NCBI RefSeq assembly: GCF_010723735.1
Contig: NZ_BLLB01000002.1
Coordinates: forward strand, 868,001 to 932,000
DNA length: 64,000 nt
Source of the DNA: Mycolicibacterium hippocampi
Lineage (GTDB): Bacteria; Actinomycetota; Actinomycetes; Mycobacteriales; Mycobacteriaceae
Direction of reading: 5' to 3'
Below are positions 18,096 through 27,676 of the stretch, piece after piece (positions within the stretch are counted from its first letter, which is position 1; every line of letters starts with the position of its first letter). The translations under genes and the position numbers were made by a program. The notes under the pieces are model-generated. The model saw nothing but the letters and a program-made list of their open reading frames with translations. It made no database searches and was not told the origin of the DNA.

Positions 18096-18724
18096 TAGGT
18101 AATATTCAACAAATCAATTTGGTCGACGGTGACGTTTCAGCGGACTTCGAATGGGCCGTCAGGGACGCGAGGATTGCAGCGTGGGACATCGAGACAAGCG
18201 GACTCGACTGGCGGCTTGACCGCATTGCGACCTGCCAGCTCCACGTACCGAATGTGGGAACGCAAGTCATCCGCATTAACGGCCACGAGCCTCAGCGATT
18301 GCGGGAATTGCTCACATCCAAGCGTGTCATCAAAGTGTTTCACCACGCGCCCTTCGATCTCCGGTTTATGAGGTACCACTGGAAGGCGACGGCCCGGAGT
18401 GTGGCCTGCACGAAGATTCTGTCGAAGATCGTTCGACCAGAAGCCGCTAGCGAAGAACACAGTTTGAAGCCCACATTGCAACGTTTCTTCGGGGTGACGT
18501 TAGACAAAGAGCAACAAACGTCAGACTGGTTGTCACCCTCACTGACCCCGGAACAGTTGAGCTATGCGGTGCGAGACGTTGAGTACCTAGTCCCTCTGTT
18601 ACATAGGTTGATGGACGAGGCGCGCGCTAGCGGTGTGGCCGACATCGCGGAGCGGACATTCGACTACTTGCCTACTCGGGTAGAGACAGACATTCGCGGA
18701 TGCGGTGACGTGTTTGCATACTAA
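18092..18724 (+). CDS. RNase D-like 3'-5' exonuclease (DEDDy)
   Basis: The 210-residue protein is a stand-alone DEDDy exonuclease domain: Asp32/Glu34 (WDIETSG), Asp89 (FHHAPFD), and Tyr158/Asp162 (YAVRD) after the RNase D-like EQQTSDW (139-146) and LTPEQL. It lacks the HRDC domains of housekeeping RNase D. It would remove nucleotides from 3' ends of RNA or DNA with two metal ions. Its ATG overlaps the upstream membrane gene's stop, so they form one unit. The start region is unusually AT-rich for this genome. A structured-RNA-processing role is possible, but pairing with a membrane sensor-like protein in an island suggests phage or plasmid defence (inference). Confidence 0.85.
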   Translation: MIGNIQQINLVDGDVSADFEWAVRDARIAAWDIETSGLDWRLDRIATCQLHVPNVGTQVIRINGHEPQRLRELLTSKRVIKVFHHAPFDLRFMRYHWKATARSVACTKILSKIVRPEAASEEHSLKPTLQRFFGVTLDKEQQTSDWLSPSLTPEQLSYAVRDVEYLVPLLHRLMDEARASGVADIAERTFDYLPTRVETDIRGCGDVFAY

Positions 18725-18976
18725 TGCGGTGTGAAGCCTCGGCGTCGCTCTAATGATTAAGGGCCGCGAAACTATTCGTTACGGTAGGCCTTCCGCTAAA
18801 CACTATTGGAAGGGCATCGACGAGTCAATCGGGTGGCCATGAATGGTTCCACTGGCAGCATGAATACAAGCTTTCGGCGTAATAGTTCCATGCGTGAGCA
18901 GCCCCGGGGAAGCTGCGATACGTTCGCTACCGTCGGTTGGAGACGTGGTGAAGCGGATGCGCAGTGGGTCTATTCC

Positions 18977-19891
18977 TTAGCAGCTGCTGCCAGGAATCGC
19001 GTTGCGTTGCTGATCAACCCATGAGCCGAGGGCATTGAGCATGCCCTTCCCGGTTTCGAAGCTGCCGTCGGCAGGTTTGGCTGCCAGTGAGGCACCGAAG
19101 GTGCCACTGCTGTTGGTGACGAGAGCGATCTGGCGCACCAGATAGCCGCCGCCGGGATCCGGCCCCCAACCGCCCTTGGCTGCCACGTCGGCAAATGGCG
19201 CTAACCCCCATTGCTGATTGCCGTCCAGATTGCGCATAAGTTCCACAACGGGCTCGGCTGCCGCAATACAAGGCAACTCGAACGCGAAGACCGCTGCTTG
19301 TTCCTTCGGCCAAATAGTCTGTCCGTAGGGACTGTACGGCGGATGGACCTGTTCAGATTGAACGGTGACTGCGGTATCACCACCCTCGCGCAGCACAATA
19401 TCCACAGCGCCGGCGGCGGTTTGTGGGTCGCCAAGCATGGCCCACAGCTGGTCGGCAGCGATATTGTCGGATTGCGAGATCGCCTGTTGTACTAAGGGCT
19501 TGGCTTCGGGTTCGTCTGCGCGTAGGGCGGCGATCGACAGCGGCACCTTGATGGTGGACCATGCTGCGCCGCCGGTCCAGGAACCGAAGACGGTACTGTG
19601 CTGGCCGTTGAACAGTGCGATGCCGACTTCCCCCGCTGGCATGGTGGCGGCGACGGCGTCGAAACTCGCGGTTAGATCTCCGGTCGGCGGCGGTGCTGGT
19701 GACGAGATGAGGTTCGGCGCAGGCGCTGTGGGCGAAACGGCCGTGACGGATACAGAAGATGGCGGCTGCCCTGTTGCGATCGGCAAGTTCGCAGGGGTGC
19801 TCGGTGTGCCGCTGATGTTGAGCGAACAACCCGCAAGGAGGAGGGCCGCAATGACCGAGGCCAGAAGTTGCCGACTAGTAGATGTGGACAA
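18977..19891 (-). CDS. Lipoprotein with serine beta-lactamase/penicillin-binding fold
   Basis: The 304-residue product has a lipobox (LLLAGC, lipidated Cys22), a Thr/Pro-rich linker (about 25-72), and a domain with the three penicillin-interacting motifs in order: STIK (Ser112-Lys115), SDN (141-143) and KGG (239-241). This is the layout of class A beta-lactamase relatives. It could hydrolyse or merely bind beta-lactams or cell-wall peptides; several mycobacterial lipoproteins of this type have no proven lactamase activity. It overlaps the kinase gene upstream by 17 bases and is last in a four-gene minus-strand operon. Confidence 0.8.
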   Translation of the reverse strand: MSTSTSRQLLASVIAALLLAGCSLNISGTPSTPANLPIATGQPPSSVSVTAVSPTAPAPNLISSPAPPPTGDLTASFDAVAATMPAGEVGIALFNGQHSTVFGSWTGGAAWSTIKVPLSIAALRADEPEAKPLVQQAISQSDNIAADQLWAMLGDPQTAAGAVDIVLREGGDTAVTVQSEQVHPPYSPYGQTIWPKEQAAVFAFELPCIAAAEPVVELMRNLDGNQQWGLAPFADVAAKGGWGPDPGGGYLVRQIALVTNSSGTFGASLAAKPADGSFETGKGMLNALGSWVDQQRNAIPGSSC

Positions 19892-21404
19892 CCGCGTTCA
19901 CACCACCTCGGCAAGTGACCCAGTCGCTGACGCCGAAGGGGCCGCATTCGAGTACGTAGAGATTGCCCCGGCAGCGGGCGGAGCGTGGATCGCAGGGCAC
20001 TCCGCCCGCGGCATAAATCGTGCTGGGTGAGGCGTTCGGTCCACCGGCATCCCAATACGCGGACAGGACGTTATCGACGAAGCGGCAACTGGTCTCGAGA
20101 CTCCCGCGGACCGCGCGGCCACCGTCGCCAAGGTCTCCGGCCACCTCGAATCCCCCGTCGCAACGCTGTCCGAGGCCGTCGACTCCCGTGACCGCAGGTG
20201 GCGGCGCTGCAGGACGACGCGGCGACGGATTCGGGGCCGGCGCCGACGGCCGCTGTCCGGTTGGAAGCGAAGGCCGTTCGGGCACCGGGAGACGCGTCAG
20301 CGATGGGTTCTGCGCCGAGGCCTCACCTTCGTCATCATCGGACTGACCAGCGAACAAGCCAATCGCGATTCCGGCGACAGCGAGGACAAGCGCCGCGCAG
20401 ACGGCGATACCGATCAGCATTGGCTTGGACATGCTCGGGCGCGACGGTGGCACGGTCGGCGGCGGGGGATGCAGCGCGGCTGGAAGGGGAGGCGCGGGAC
20501 GAGTGTGCTGTTCGGTCGGAAAGTTGACGTGCGCAGCGGCCAAGGTGGCGTTGGGGTCACGGCCAGCTGGCGCGGAGAGCCCGCGCTGGGCGGCGCGGGC
20601 AAGCGCGCCCGCGCTTCCGTAGCGGTCGTCGGGTTCCTTCGCCATCCCCCGTTCGATCACGGCGTCAAGGGATGGTGGCACGCGGGGATTGGCGGCACTG
20701 GCGCGCGGCGGCGGCGTGTACAGGTGCGCATTGACCACCTGCTGCATGCTGTCGATCGCGAACGGCCGGGCCCCAGTGAGGGCTTCGTAAAGAACACACG
20801 AGAGCGAATAAATGTCGACGGACTTGGTGGCGTGGTCGCCGCTCAGCCGTTCGGGCGCCATATAGGCCCAGGAACCGACAGTCATGCCGGCTTGTGTGAG
20901 GTGTGTATCGCCCACCTTCTCCGCGATACCGAAGTCCAGAAGATGGGCGAAGTCGTCACCGGAGACTACGATGTTCTCCGGTTTGATGTCGCGGTGGATG
21001 AGCCCCTCTGCGTGCGCGGCGTCCAGTGCGGAGGCGACCTGACCGATGATGTGCACCGCCCGGACGGGGTCGAGGGGGCCGCCCACCGTCAGACTCCGCA
21101 GATCGGTGCCGCGGATGAGCCGCATGTCGATGTACAGATTGCCGTTGATCTCGCCCCAGTCATGAATGGGCACGACGTGTGGCTCCTGCAAAGAGGCGGC
21201 GGCGCTTGCTTCGCGGGTGAATCTGCTGCGGTAGCTGGGATCCTGGGCATACTGCTCCAGAAGGATCTTCAGGGCGACGATGCGGCCCTTCTGGGTGTCG
21301 CGCGCTTCGTAGACCTCACCCATGCCGCCACGGCCAAGCAGCGCGATGAGCTCGTACTTGCCGAATCGCGCGCCGGCCTTTGGCCGATCCGACGACGCCA
21401 CCAC
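19875..21404 (-). CDS. Transmembrane serine/threonine protein kinase
   Basis: The cytosolic kinase domain (about 13-265) has the glycine loop LLGRGGMGEVYE, Lys46 (ALKILL), HRDIKPEN (catalytic Asp139) and DFG (157-159). A Pro-rich juxtamembrane segment, one transmembrane helix (about 330-353) and an extracellular domain of about 140 residues with several cysteines follow; there are no PASTA repeats. GTG at 21404 is preferred because AGGGGG lies seven bases before it; GTG at 21401 and ATG at 21455 are alternatives. It follows a metalloprotease gene and precedes the beta-lactamase-like lipoprotein, so it probably senses the envelope. Confidence 0.88.
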   Translation of the reverse strand: MVASSDRPKAGARFGKYELIALLGRGGMGEVYEARDTQKGRIVALKILLEQYAQDPSYRSRFTREASAAASLQEPHVVPIHDWGEINGNLYIDMRLIRGTDLRSLTVGGPLDPVRAVHIIGQVASALDAAHAEGLIHRDIKPENIVVSGDDFAHLLDFGIAEKVGDTHLTQAGMTVGSWAYMAPERLSGDHATKSVDIYSLSCVLYEALTGARPFAIDSMQQVVNAHLYTPPPRASAANPRVPPSLDAVIERGMAKEPDDRYGSAGALARAAQRGLSAPAGRDPNATLAAAHVNFPTEQHTRPAPPLPAALHPPPPTVPPSRPSMSKPMLIGIAVCAALVLAVAGIAIGLFAGQSDDDEGEASAQNPSLTRLPVPERPSLPTGQRPSAPAPNPSPRRPAAPPPAVTGVDGLGQRCDGGFEVAGDLGDGGRAVRGSLETSCRFVDNVLSAYWDAGGPNASPSTIYAAGGVPCDPRSARCRGNLYVLECGPFGVSDWVTCRGGVNAVVHIY

Positions 21405-21488
21405 CCCGATACCCCCTGTGCACTTTCTGTTTGCCAGTGAACCACAACCCGCCACTCAGCCGAGCAATAAGGGTCGATGAACGGGTGG

Positions 21489-22988
21489 TCAGTATTGCTG
21501 GTGACAGGTCTGCTCGGAACCTGAGAGTCCGGCGCGGAACGCTTCGATCCGGGTGAAGCCGGCCGGCACCGTCAATCCGTCAATTGTGCTGGCAATCAAA
21601 CCGTTGGTAAGTAGTCCGCCGACGGCTTCATCGATGTCGCCGGCGGCAAGTTGCAGGCTGTTTCCACTCGGGAGTTCGATCGGGTCAGCCATGGCAGCTT
21701 GCGCGACGCCGGTCAGACAGGCAGTGAGCAGCGCCGTGCTCGGCGCATCGAGGGGCTGGCCTTGGGCGTGCTGCAATGACAGCGCGTACCGCGATGTGAC
21801 TATCGAGAGGCCGGTGTTGTCACCCTGTGGCAATGCGTAGTCTGACGTGCCCGCCGGGACCGACATTGCTTGCAGAGCAGGTAGATCGACCAAAATCGTG
21901 TTGGTGCTCGGGCAGTACGACGCCGGCGGGCTGGCCGCACCGGTGGGGCACGATTGCCCATCGAAGGACAGTCCGGGTGGACTTTGTGGCGCATATATCT
22001 GGTCGAGAAGCTCGAGGAGCACCGACAGTGTGGACTCTTCGAGCGGTAGTTCGCCGGTTTGCACGCCTCCAGAGGAATCCCGTTGCAGAAGGATGGGCAG
22101 GTCCCCGCGTTCCCGTTCAATCGAAGCGAGATCGATAGCGGTGCAGGAGGGGGTGCCGTCAACGAAACCCTGCTGGAATGCCCGGGTGCGGTCGAGAGCG
22201 GTGCCATGGCCTTCCTCGACCATCTCTGCTTCCTGGGGGGACCACACCGGGTCGGCCAAGCTGATTGCACCGGCCAACACTCGATTGAGGCCGTCACCAG
22301 TGCTGAGGGTGAAACGGGGCGACCGCCCTTCGGCGACCCAGCGGCTGTAGGCACCGGCGAAGCAGTCAGCCTGCTGCTCCTTGACGATAGTCTCGGTGAA
22401 CAGATTCACGATTTCAGCGCCGTGCTGGACGGCGTGGCCATACTCATGAGCGATCAGCGCGGCGACCGAAGTGTCCCCAAAGTACTGCTGGCCCGTCGGC
22501 ACAAGAAAGCCGCGATCCCAGGCGATGGTTTCTTCGTCCGAGAACAGCGGAGAACACCACATAGCATTCGGCCGGTCGTAGGTTTCGATGCCGCACACCT
22601 CTTGACTGAACGGGTCTAGAGAGTCGTAGGACACCAGCTCGTCGACGGGGTCGAATGGTGCGCCGAACGTCTCGGGATAGGCTTGCTGCCAGAACATTTC
22701 AACATCATCGACTGCCGAGAGGACCAGGGCATCAACTGCGCCGCCATCGCTGTAGCCGGCCTCGCGTCGTGGTGCGGGCGCATCTTCCCGCCACCCGCTC
22801 GGGCCCTCGATCACTGGAAGGCCTCCGACGCGGTACTCCACCTGATTGTCCGCAGGACGGGATGTCGACCCGGGGGTTGAGGAGCATGCGGCGAGGAGTG
22901 CCGCGGTAAGCACCGCGGTGACGAACCGGCGAGTGGTGACGCAGTGAGCGAGCCGGGTATCAGTACCCGACGGCTTGTCAGTCAGCAC
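21489..22988 (-). CDS. Lipoprotein zinc metallopeptidase
   Basis: The protein has a lipobox (LLAAC; Cys35 from the GTG start) and, at residues 181-185, the zinc-binding HEYGH inside [13 protein letters not shown], with a downstream acidic helix ([12 protein letters not shown]) giving the third ligand. This is the pattern of the neutral zinc metallopeptidase family (YpfJ/Zn_peptidase). It should act outside the membrane on envelope or secreted proteins. GTG at 22988 overlaps the upstream kinase stop by seven bases; ATG at 23027 is also possible but overlaps by 46 bases. It lies between two kinase genes in one operon. Confidence 0.82.
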   Translation of the reverse strand: MLTDKPSGTDTRLAHCVTTRRFVTAVLTAALLAACSSTPGSTSRPADNQVEYRVGGLPVIEGPSGWREDAPAPRREAGYSDGGAVDALVLSAVDDVEMFWQQAYPETFGAPFDPVDELVSYDSLDPFSQEVCGIETYDRPNAMWCSPLFSDEETIAWDRGFLVPTGQQYFGDTSVAALIAHEYGHAVQHGAEIVNLFTETIVKEQQADCFAGAYSRWVAEGRSPRFTLSTGDGLNRVLAGAISLADPVWSPQEAEMVEEGHGTALDRTRAFQQGFVDGTPSCTAIDLASIERERGDLPILLQRDSSGGVQTGELPLEESTLSVLLELLDQIYAPQSPPGLSFDGQSCPTGAASPPASYCPSTNTILVDLPALQAMSVPAGTSDYALPQGDNTGLSIVTSRYALSLQHAQGQPLDAPSTALLTACLTGVAQAAMADPIELPSGNSLQLAAGDIDEAVGGLLTNGLIASTIDGLTVPAGFTRIEAFRAGLSGSEQTCHQQY

Positions 22989-24568
22989 GGGATTCTGAAA
23001 CTCGGGTCTGTAGTGAAGTCCAGCCACTTCCCGTATGCGTCACCACCGGCGGAACGCACGGCGGCACAGACCTCGGCCACAGTGTCACCGGCTGGACGGT
23101 AGACGGCATAGATCGGGTCGCCCTCATCTGTCGCTGCGCGCAGCGAGGGGCAGGTCTGGTCGGTCCGAAGATAGGAGGCACCTGGATGCGCGGCCAGAAG
23201 GCGCTGGACTCCAGCTGCGTACTGCCCGGGCGTGGTGACCGACCCGAGGACGACGATCCCTTGGCCGTTGCAGCTCGGTTGGCTCATGGGTTGGCGTAGC
23301 GCAAGGTCGCCTGACGGTGCTGACGGAGCACGTGGCGGAGGCGCCGGGACGGGCGGAGGCGCGGGCGATGGGCTGTTGGGCTGAGTCACGGTGGCAGGCG
23401 GCGCAGTGCGCGTCACTGTGCGGGGTGGGGCGAGCGTTTCGGGCCATGCGGGGCGGGTGAGGGACGGAGATGGGGCAGCAGTAGGCGGAGTCGCCGCTGG
23501 TTGCCCGAGTTTTGCGCCGAGGAAGGCGACGGCTCCTACCGCCAGTAGCGCCGCGGCAACGCCGCCGGCGATCAGCGCCGTGCGCCGGCCAGAGGTATTC
23601 GCCACGAGTGTCGGCGAGGAAGTGACCCGCTCCTGCAATGGGACTCCACCCTGGACTGGAGGAGTGCGCGGTGACAATTGCGTGGCGTCATATGGACCGA
23701 TAACGGCAGCGCCGGCGGACGTGTAGGCGGAACCACTACGGCCTGCGAGCGCGGCCGCGAAATCGCGGCAGGTGGGAAAGCGATGGTGTGGCTCCTTCGC
23801 CATCGCTGTCGCTAGCGCCGAGTCCATGTGTCCGAGGTCGTCGCGCAGCCTGCTCAGAATCGGCGGCGGTGAACTGAGGTGGTTACCGATTACCACAGCC
23901 GGATTGGAATCCCCGAAAGGTGCTGTCCCAGTGAGTAGGTGGAAAGCGGTGGCGGCCAACGCATACTGATCGGCCCGTCCATCGAGCGTCCTGCCGGTGA
24001 GTTGCTCAGGAGCGGCATACGCCACTGACCCGACCGTCATGTTGGTCGCCGTCAGCCCATTGCTGTCGTCCACACCGCGGGCGATACCAAAATCTGCCAG
24101 GACAACGCGGCGCTCGCCGTTGCGAGGATCGCTGAGCAAGATGTTTGCCGGCTTGACGTCACGATGCAGCAGGAACCGCTCGTGGGCGTAATCAAGGGCG
24201 TCTGCAATGGCCGCGATCACGCCGACAACCTCGCGGGGCGGCATCCCATATGGATATCGGTTGCGCATCAGTCGGGATGCATCGGTGCCTTCCACATAAT
24301 CCATCGCGATCCACAACTGGCCGTCGTGTTCGCCGCGGTCGTGGATGGCAACAATGTGTGGGTGCCACAGGGCAGCGGCAATGTCAGCTTCACGTGCGAA
24401 CCGTTGGCGGTAATCCGGATCGGCGCTCACGCTAGCCGGGAGAATCTTAAGCGCCTCCTGGCGAGGCAGCCGGGGATGCTGCACAAGATAGACCTCGCCC
24501 ATCCCCCCGCTGCCCAATAAGCGCTGAATGGTGTATCCGGCAAAGACCGCCCCTTCAGCAATGGGCAT
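22982..24568 (-). CDS. Transmembrane serine/threonine protein kinase, PknF-like
   Basis: The N-terminus ([20 protein letters not shown]) and kinase domain resemble mycobacterial PknF/PknJ. Key residues are Lys41 (ALKIL), HRD (135-137, catalytic Asp137), DFG (159-161), and an activation loop rich in Thr/Ser (about 171-188). A single transmembrane helix (about 330-353), a Pro-rich linker and a C-terminal extracytoplasmic domain with paired cysteines follow. It is the first gene of the four-gene minus-strand operon and is divergent from the amidase gene at 24738. Likely substrates include its operon partners or envelope enzymes (inference). Confidence 0.9.
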   Translation of the reverse strand: MPIAEGAVFAGYTIQRLLGSGGMGEVYLVQHPRLPRQEALKILPASVSADPDYRQRFAREADIAAALWHPHIVAIHDRGEHDGQLWIAMDYVEGTDASRLMRNRYPYGMPPREVVGVIAAIADALDYAHERFLLHRDVKPANILLSDPRNGERRVVLADFGIARGVDDSNGLTATNMTVGSVAYAAPEQLTGRTLDGRADQYALAATAFHLLTGTAPFGDSNPAVVIGNHLSSPPPILSRLRDDLGHMDSALATAMAKEPHHRFPTCRDFAAALAGRSGSAYTSAGAAVIGPYDATQLSPRTPPVQGGVPLQERVTSSPTLVANTSGRRTALIAGGVAAALLAVGAVAFLGAKLGQPAATPPTAAPSPSLTRPAWPETLAPPRTVTRTAPPATVTQPNSPSPAPPPVPAPPPRAPSAPSGDLALRQPMSQPSCNGQGIVVLGSVTTPGQYAAGVQRLLAAHPGASYLRTDQTCPSLRAATDEGDPIYAVYRPAGDTVAEVCAAVRSAGGDAYGKWLDFTTDPSFRIPC

Positions 24569-24737
24569 GGGCGAATCTTAACCACCATCTCCGACGGGAA
24601 CGACCGGTTCGGCCGGCAGTCGAGTTGGCGGACCTTGTGTATGTCCATAGTGAACTGGAGCCGTTTCCAAGCACCCCGGGCGGCATCAACCACATAGTTG
24701 ACAGCGGAAGACGCCGCGCACCGGGATCGCCATCCGT

Positions 24738-25592
24738 ATGGTCGGCGGCATGCACAAACGGGGGTCTGATGGAGTAGACGGCCCGCTCGCCGCCACGGTC
24801 AACCGACGGCAGCTCCTGGCCCTGGCTGGTGCGGCGGGGTTCGCGGCGACGTTGGGAGCTTGCGCTAACCAGTCGCAGGTGGCGAACTCCGCAATGAATG
24901 AAACTCCTCCTGCACCGACGGGGACTCCCGGAGCCACCGCTGCCACGGACGCCTCAGTAGAACCCGTGCCGCAGCCAATCGACACAGCGCTGCCACCGCT
25001 GGCGGTCTCGACGCCCATGCTCTGTCGCGACGCTTGGCGCGCACAACCAGCCCGGCCCGGTGGGGTGCCGCACACAATCACGCGAATGACGGTCCACCAC
25101 ACGGGCTCGGTACTCGGCGACAACCGCAACGCCCCGGCGCGGCTGCTTCAGCATCAGAAACTCCACCAAAACGAACGCGGATGGAGTGACATCGCCTATC
25201 ACGTCGGCGTCGATCGCGGCGGCAACATCTACGAGCTTCGGGATCCACAGCTGGCCGGTGACACCGCGACTGAGTATGACCCCACTGGGCACTTTCTCGT
25301 TCTCTGCGAAGGCGACTTCGACCAGGAATCCGTAACACGCGAACAGCTGCATGGCGCGGCCATGGCATTCGCGTGGGCCGCTTCCACTTTCTCGATCAGC
25401 CCGAGTGTGGTTGAGGGACATCGAGATTTCGCCTCTACCGCATGCCCAGGCGCGGACCTCTACGGGTATGTGGCTTCGGGAGAACTCACACACCTAGTCA
25501 ATGAGCTGATGGCCGCCGGCCCGGTCAACTTGCAGAAGATCTGCGGGCCCGAGGCTGCGGAGCGAGTAGCGGCCATAGAGGCTGGCGGATAG
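24738..25592 (+). CDS. Peptidoglycan-recognition N-acetylmuramoyl-L-alanine amidase, Tat/lipoprotein signal
   Basis: The exported 284-residue protein has a twin-arginine-like signal (NRRQLLALAGAAGFAATLGAC, residues 22-42) with a lipobox Cys42, a Thr/Pro linker, and an amidase_2/PGRP domain (about 110-265). Likely zinc ligands are His120, His228 (GHRDF) and Cys236 (ACPG); Tyr154 is the probable catalytic Tyr. It should cleave the muramic acid-L-Ala bond of peptidoglycan. ATG at 24738 or 24750 may be the start. Divergence from the PknF-like operon suggests joint control of wall remodelling. Confidence 0.87.
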   Translation: MVGGMHKRGSDGVDGPLAATVNRRQLLALAGAAGFAATLGACANQSQVANSAMNETPPAPTGTPGATAATDASVEPVPQPIDTALPPLAVSTPMLCRDAWRAQPARPGGVPHTITRMTVHHTGSVLGDNRNAPARLLQHQKLHQNERGWSDIAYHVGVDRGGNIYELRDPQLAGDTATEYDPTGHFLVLCEGDFDQESVTREQLHGAAMAFAWAASTFSISPSVVEGHRDFASTACPGADLYGYVASGELTHLVNELMAAGPVNLQKICGPEAAERVAAIEAGG

Positions 25593-25730
25593 GCGGAATG
25601 GTCTTGCGCCGCGAATTTACGAGGTCGAGGCCTCACGCCCAATTTCGCCGGCGGACAGTACGGATTCTATCAGCCAGCAAACTCGCTCACTCGCGAACAG
25701 TTGACTGCCGGGGAGGGTAGGCTCCAGCCG

Positions 25731-26030
25731 ATGAGGGGGATCATCTGGATACTCGGTCTGTCTGCCGGTGCGGGGGCGATCAGCGTGGGGGTGGCGGCCC
25801 CGGCGTCGGCCGGTTGTGAAACTCAGCCGTTCGCGCAGTATTGCGATGGACCCCTGCGGGCGGACGGCACTTTTGAACGGTGCCAGACTACGTTCGGCGG
25901 GCCGATTTTCGGTCAATATGGGCAGGTCAGCGGCGTGGTTCCGGGGACGTACCGGTGCTACCCGGTGAACACCGATGAGCCGTGGCCGGTGCTGCCATTG
26001 GGGCAGCCGCAACGTCACCTCTGGCCGTGA
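25731..26030 (+). CDS. Small secreted mycobacterial protein with CDGP motif
   Basis: The 99-residue product has a signal peptide (about 1-27, ending ASAG) and a short mature domain with four cysteines, including QYCDGPLRADGTFERC, a pattern recurring in small exported proteins of mycobacteria. Function unknown. ATG at 25731 places the signal peptide at the very N-terminus; the open frame starts at 25701. It overlaps the next gene as GTGA, so it heads a three-gene plus-strand unit with the zinc-ribbon proteins. Confidence 0.75.
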   Translation: MRGIIWILGLSAGAGAISVGVAAPASAGCETQPFAQYCDGPLRADGTFERCQTTFGGPIFGQYGQVSGVVPGTYRCYPVNTDEPWPVLPLGQPQRHLWP

Positions 26031-26674
26031 CGCGCGGCAACCCCGTCGGTCTCGGCATTGCACTGGCCGGCGCAGCGACGATCATCCTCGGCCTATTTCT
26101 GCCGTTTAACGAGCCGACCGGCCCATTCGCGCGCATTCAGGACAACACGCTGATCCAGTCGGGTGGTTGGATTCTGCTGCTCCTGGCGATTGCAGTCGCC
26201 GCTGGCGCGACGCGGGCATGGATGAAGCCTGACGGTCAACTGTGGCTGCTCCCCCTGATCACCAGCGTCGTGATGGGTGGATGGATCGCGATTTTGGCGG
26301 CCGACGAGGACATGCGAACCCTCTATCCCATCGTCAATGGGACGCCGAATGCGGACGAACCGGGCGTCGTCGCTGCTCTCGGTATCGCCGTCTACGTCGC
26401 GGGGGCTGGAATCGTCGCGGCAGTCGCCGGATCGATGATGCTGAAGTTCTACCCGTCCACCCAGACAGGCGCGTCGGACTCGTTGGTGGAGCAGCGGCAG
26501 CGTCGCAAATGCCCGGATTGCGCGGAGCTGATCATGATCGACGCCAAGGTGTGCAAACACTGCGGCTACCGCTTCGCGCAGCCGGCGTCTAATCAACCCG
26601 CCAAGCCTAAGCAGTCGGCGAAGCCAGTGTCGGTCGTGGACGTCGCGGACACTCCAGCGAAGGGGTCAAGGTGA
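26027..26674 (+). CDS. Four-helix membrane protein with C-terminal zinc ribbon
   Basis: The 215-residue product has about four transmembrane helices (residues 8-27, 46-62, 72-91 and 117-140) and a cytosolic tail with CPDCAELIMIDAKVCKHCGY, a classic CxxC...CxxC zinc ribbon. GTG at 26027 overlaps the stop of the secreted-protein gene (GTGA); an earlier in-frame GTG at 25982 is possible. Zinc-ribbon membrane proteins often sense or scaffold; no specific function is known here. The gene after it overlaps its stop and codes for another zinc ribbon. Confidence 0.75.
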   Translation: MTRGNPVGLGIALAGAATIILGLFLPFNEPTGPFARIQDNTLIQSGGWILLLLAIAVAAGATRAWMKPDGQLWLLPLITSVVMGGWIAILAADEDMRTLYPIVNGTPNADEPGVVAALGIAVYVAGAGIVAAVAGSMMLKFYPSTQTGASDSLVEQRQRRKCPDCAELIMIDAKVCKHCGYRFAQPASNQPAKPKQSAKPVSVVDVADTPAKGSR

Positions 26675-26772
26675 CGGTGAACTGCCCGCGATGCGATGCG
26701 GAGCAGCGGATACCGGTTGGCGCGGAGCGGTTTCGGTGCGGCCTTTGCCGCGAAACGGTGGATACCGCGTAG
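26671..26772 (+). CDS. 33-residue zinc-ribbon protein
   Basis: GTG at 26671 overlaps the previous stop (GTGA). The product has CPRC at residues 5-8 and CGLC at 23-26, a minimal zinc ribbon with 14 residues between the pairs. Two CxxC pairs in so short a frame, with coupled translation after a zinc-ribbon membrane protein, make a real gene likely. Function unknown; it may be a rubredoxin-like partner domain of its neighbour. Confidence 0.6.
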   Translation: MTVNCPRCDAEQRIPVGAERFRCGLCRETVDTA

Positions 26773-27076
26773 CGCGTCATCAGGCGCAACAGCTCCAATC
26801 AGCGGGGCGTTCATGCCGTGCGGCCGGGTGTGTCGCGGTGCAGCAGGCGTTCCCGTGGCCTCGGGCGTGCGTCTGTTGGGGCGTGAGCGGCAAGCACAGC
26901 CCCTCCGCCGGGTAGTTGAAGTTCGATGTACCAGTCCAGAACTAGTACGTCGCAAAAGTGGTGCCCGGGACGGCTCGCTGCCTCGGATACATGGATCCGG
27001 CTGGTGCGAGACAGCGAGGCAACACGATGAAGCAGTCGCTCCAGGCACAGACGACCGGAATCACAGGCGTGCGCAG
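26773..27076. other. 304-base stretch without a supported gene
   Basis: It lies between the small zinc-ribbon gene (plus) and the stop of a TetR gene (minus). No coding frame with support and no clear hairpin terminator was seen. Confidence 0.5.
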
Positions 27077-27658
27077 CTAGTTTCGGCGGTCTGCGCCATC
27101 GATGATCGCGATGAGCCCATCGGTGAGTTCCTCGGCGTTGGTGCGCCATTTGGCTGTGGTGAGCAGGCCACTCATTTCCAAGCCTGCGGCGCCGTGCACA
27201 CCAGTCAACATTATCGCTGCATAGCGCTGGGCCTCCTGCTCACCGACGACCTCGGTGACGATGGCGAGGAATTCATCGCATAAGCGTTGCGCGGCGTGGA
27301 CTACGGCGGTCGGATCTCCGGCAGGTGTCGTGAACATCAGCCGGTACAGGTGCGGTTGTCGCCGGCTGAGCGTGATGACATCGAGGAGAGCAATCCGCAG
27401 CCTCTCGACCGGTTCGAGGTGCGAATCATTCTGCAGTGCGTGCATTTTGGAGCTGAGTCGATCCCACCCCTCGGCGGCTATCGTGGTCAGCAAGCTCTCC
27501 TTGTCGGCGAAGTGCCGGTAGGGCGCACCGCGGCTCACCCCGGCCTGTGCGCCGACTGCTCGCAGCGTCACGGCGTCGGGGCCCCCGCTGTCCAGCAGCT
27601 GCGCGGCCTCATCGAGAAGCGCGCGACGCGTGGCAGCTGCAGATTCGATGCGACTCAT
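27077..27658 (-). CDS. TetR-family transcriptional regulator
   Basis: The 193-residue protein has an N-terminal TetR helix-turn-helix (about 10-58, with TLRAVGAQAGVSRGAPYRHFADKESLL split over the recognition helix) and a C-terminal ligand/dimer domain of the WHG type (about 80-190). ATG at 27658 has AAGGA eight bases upstream; an earlier ATG at 27691 is possible. It is divergent from an SDR and an alcohol dehydrogenase. Two 17-bp palindromes in the shared promoter look like its operators, so it probably represses both directions. Confidence 0.87.
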   Translation of the reverse strand: MSRIESAAATRRALLDEAAQLLDSGGPDAVTLRAVGAQAGVSRGAPYRHFADKESLLTTIAAEGWDRLSSKMHALQNDSHLEPVERLRIALLDVITLSRRQPHLYRLMFTTPAGDPTAVVHAAQRLCDEFLAIVTEVVGEQEAQRYAAIMLTGVHGAAGLEMSGLLTTAKWRTNAEELTDGLIAIIDGADRRN

Positions 27659-27676
27659 CTCCGCAGTTCCTTTCAG

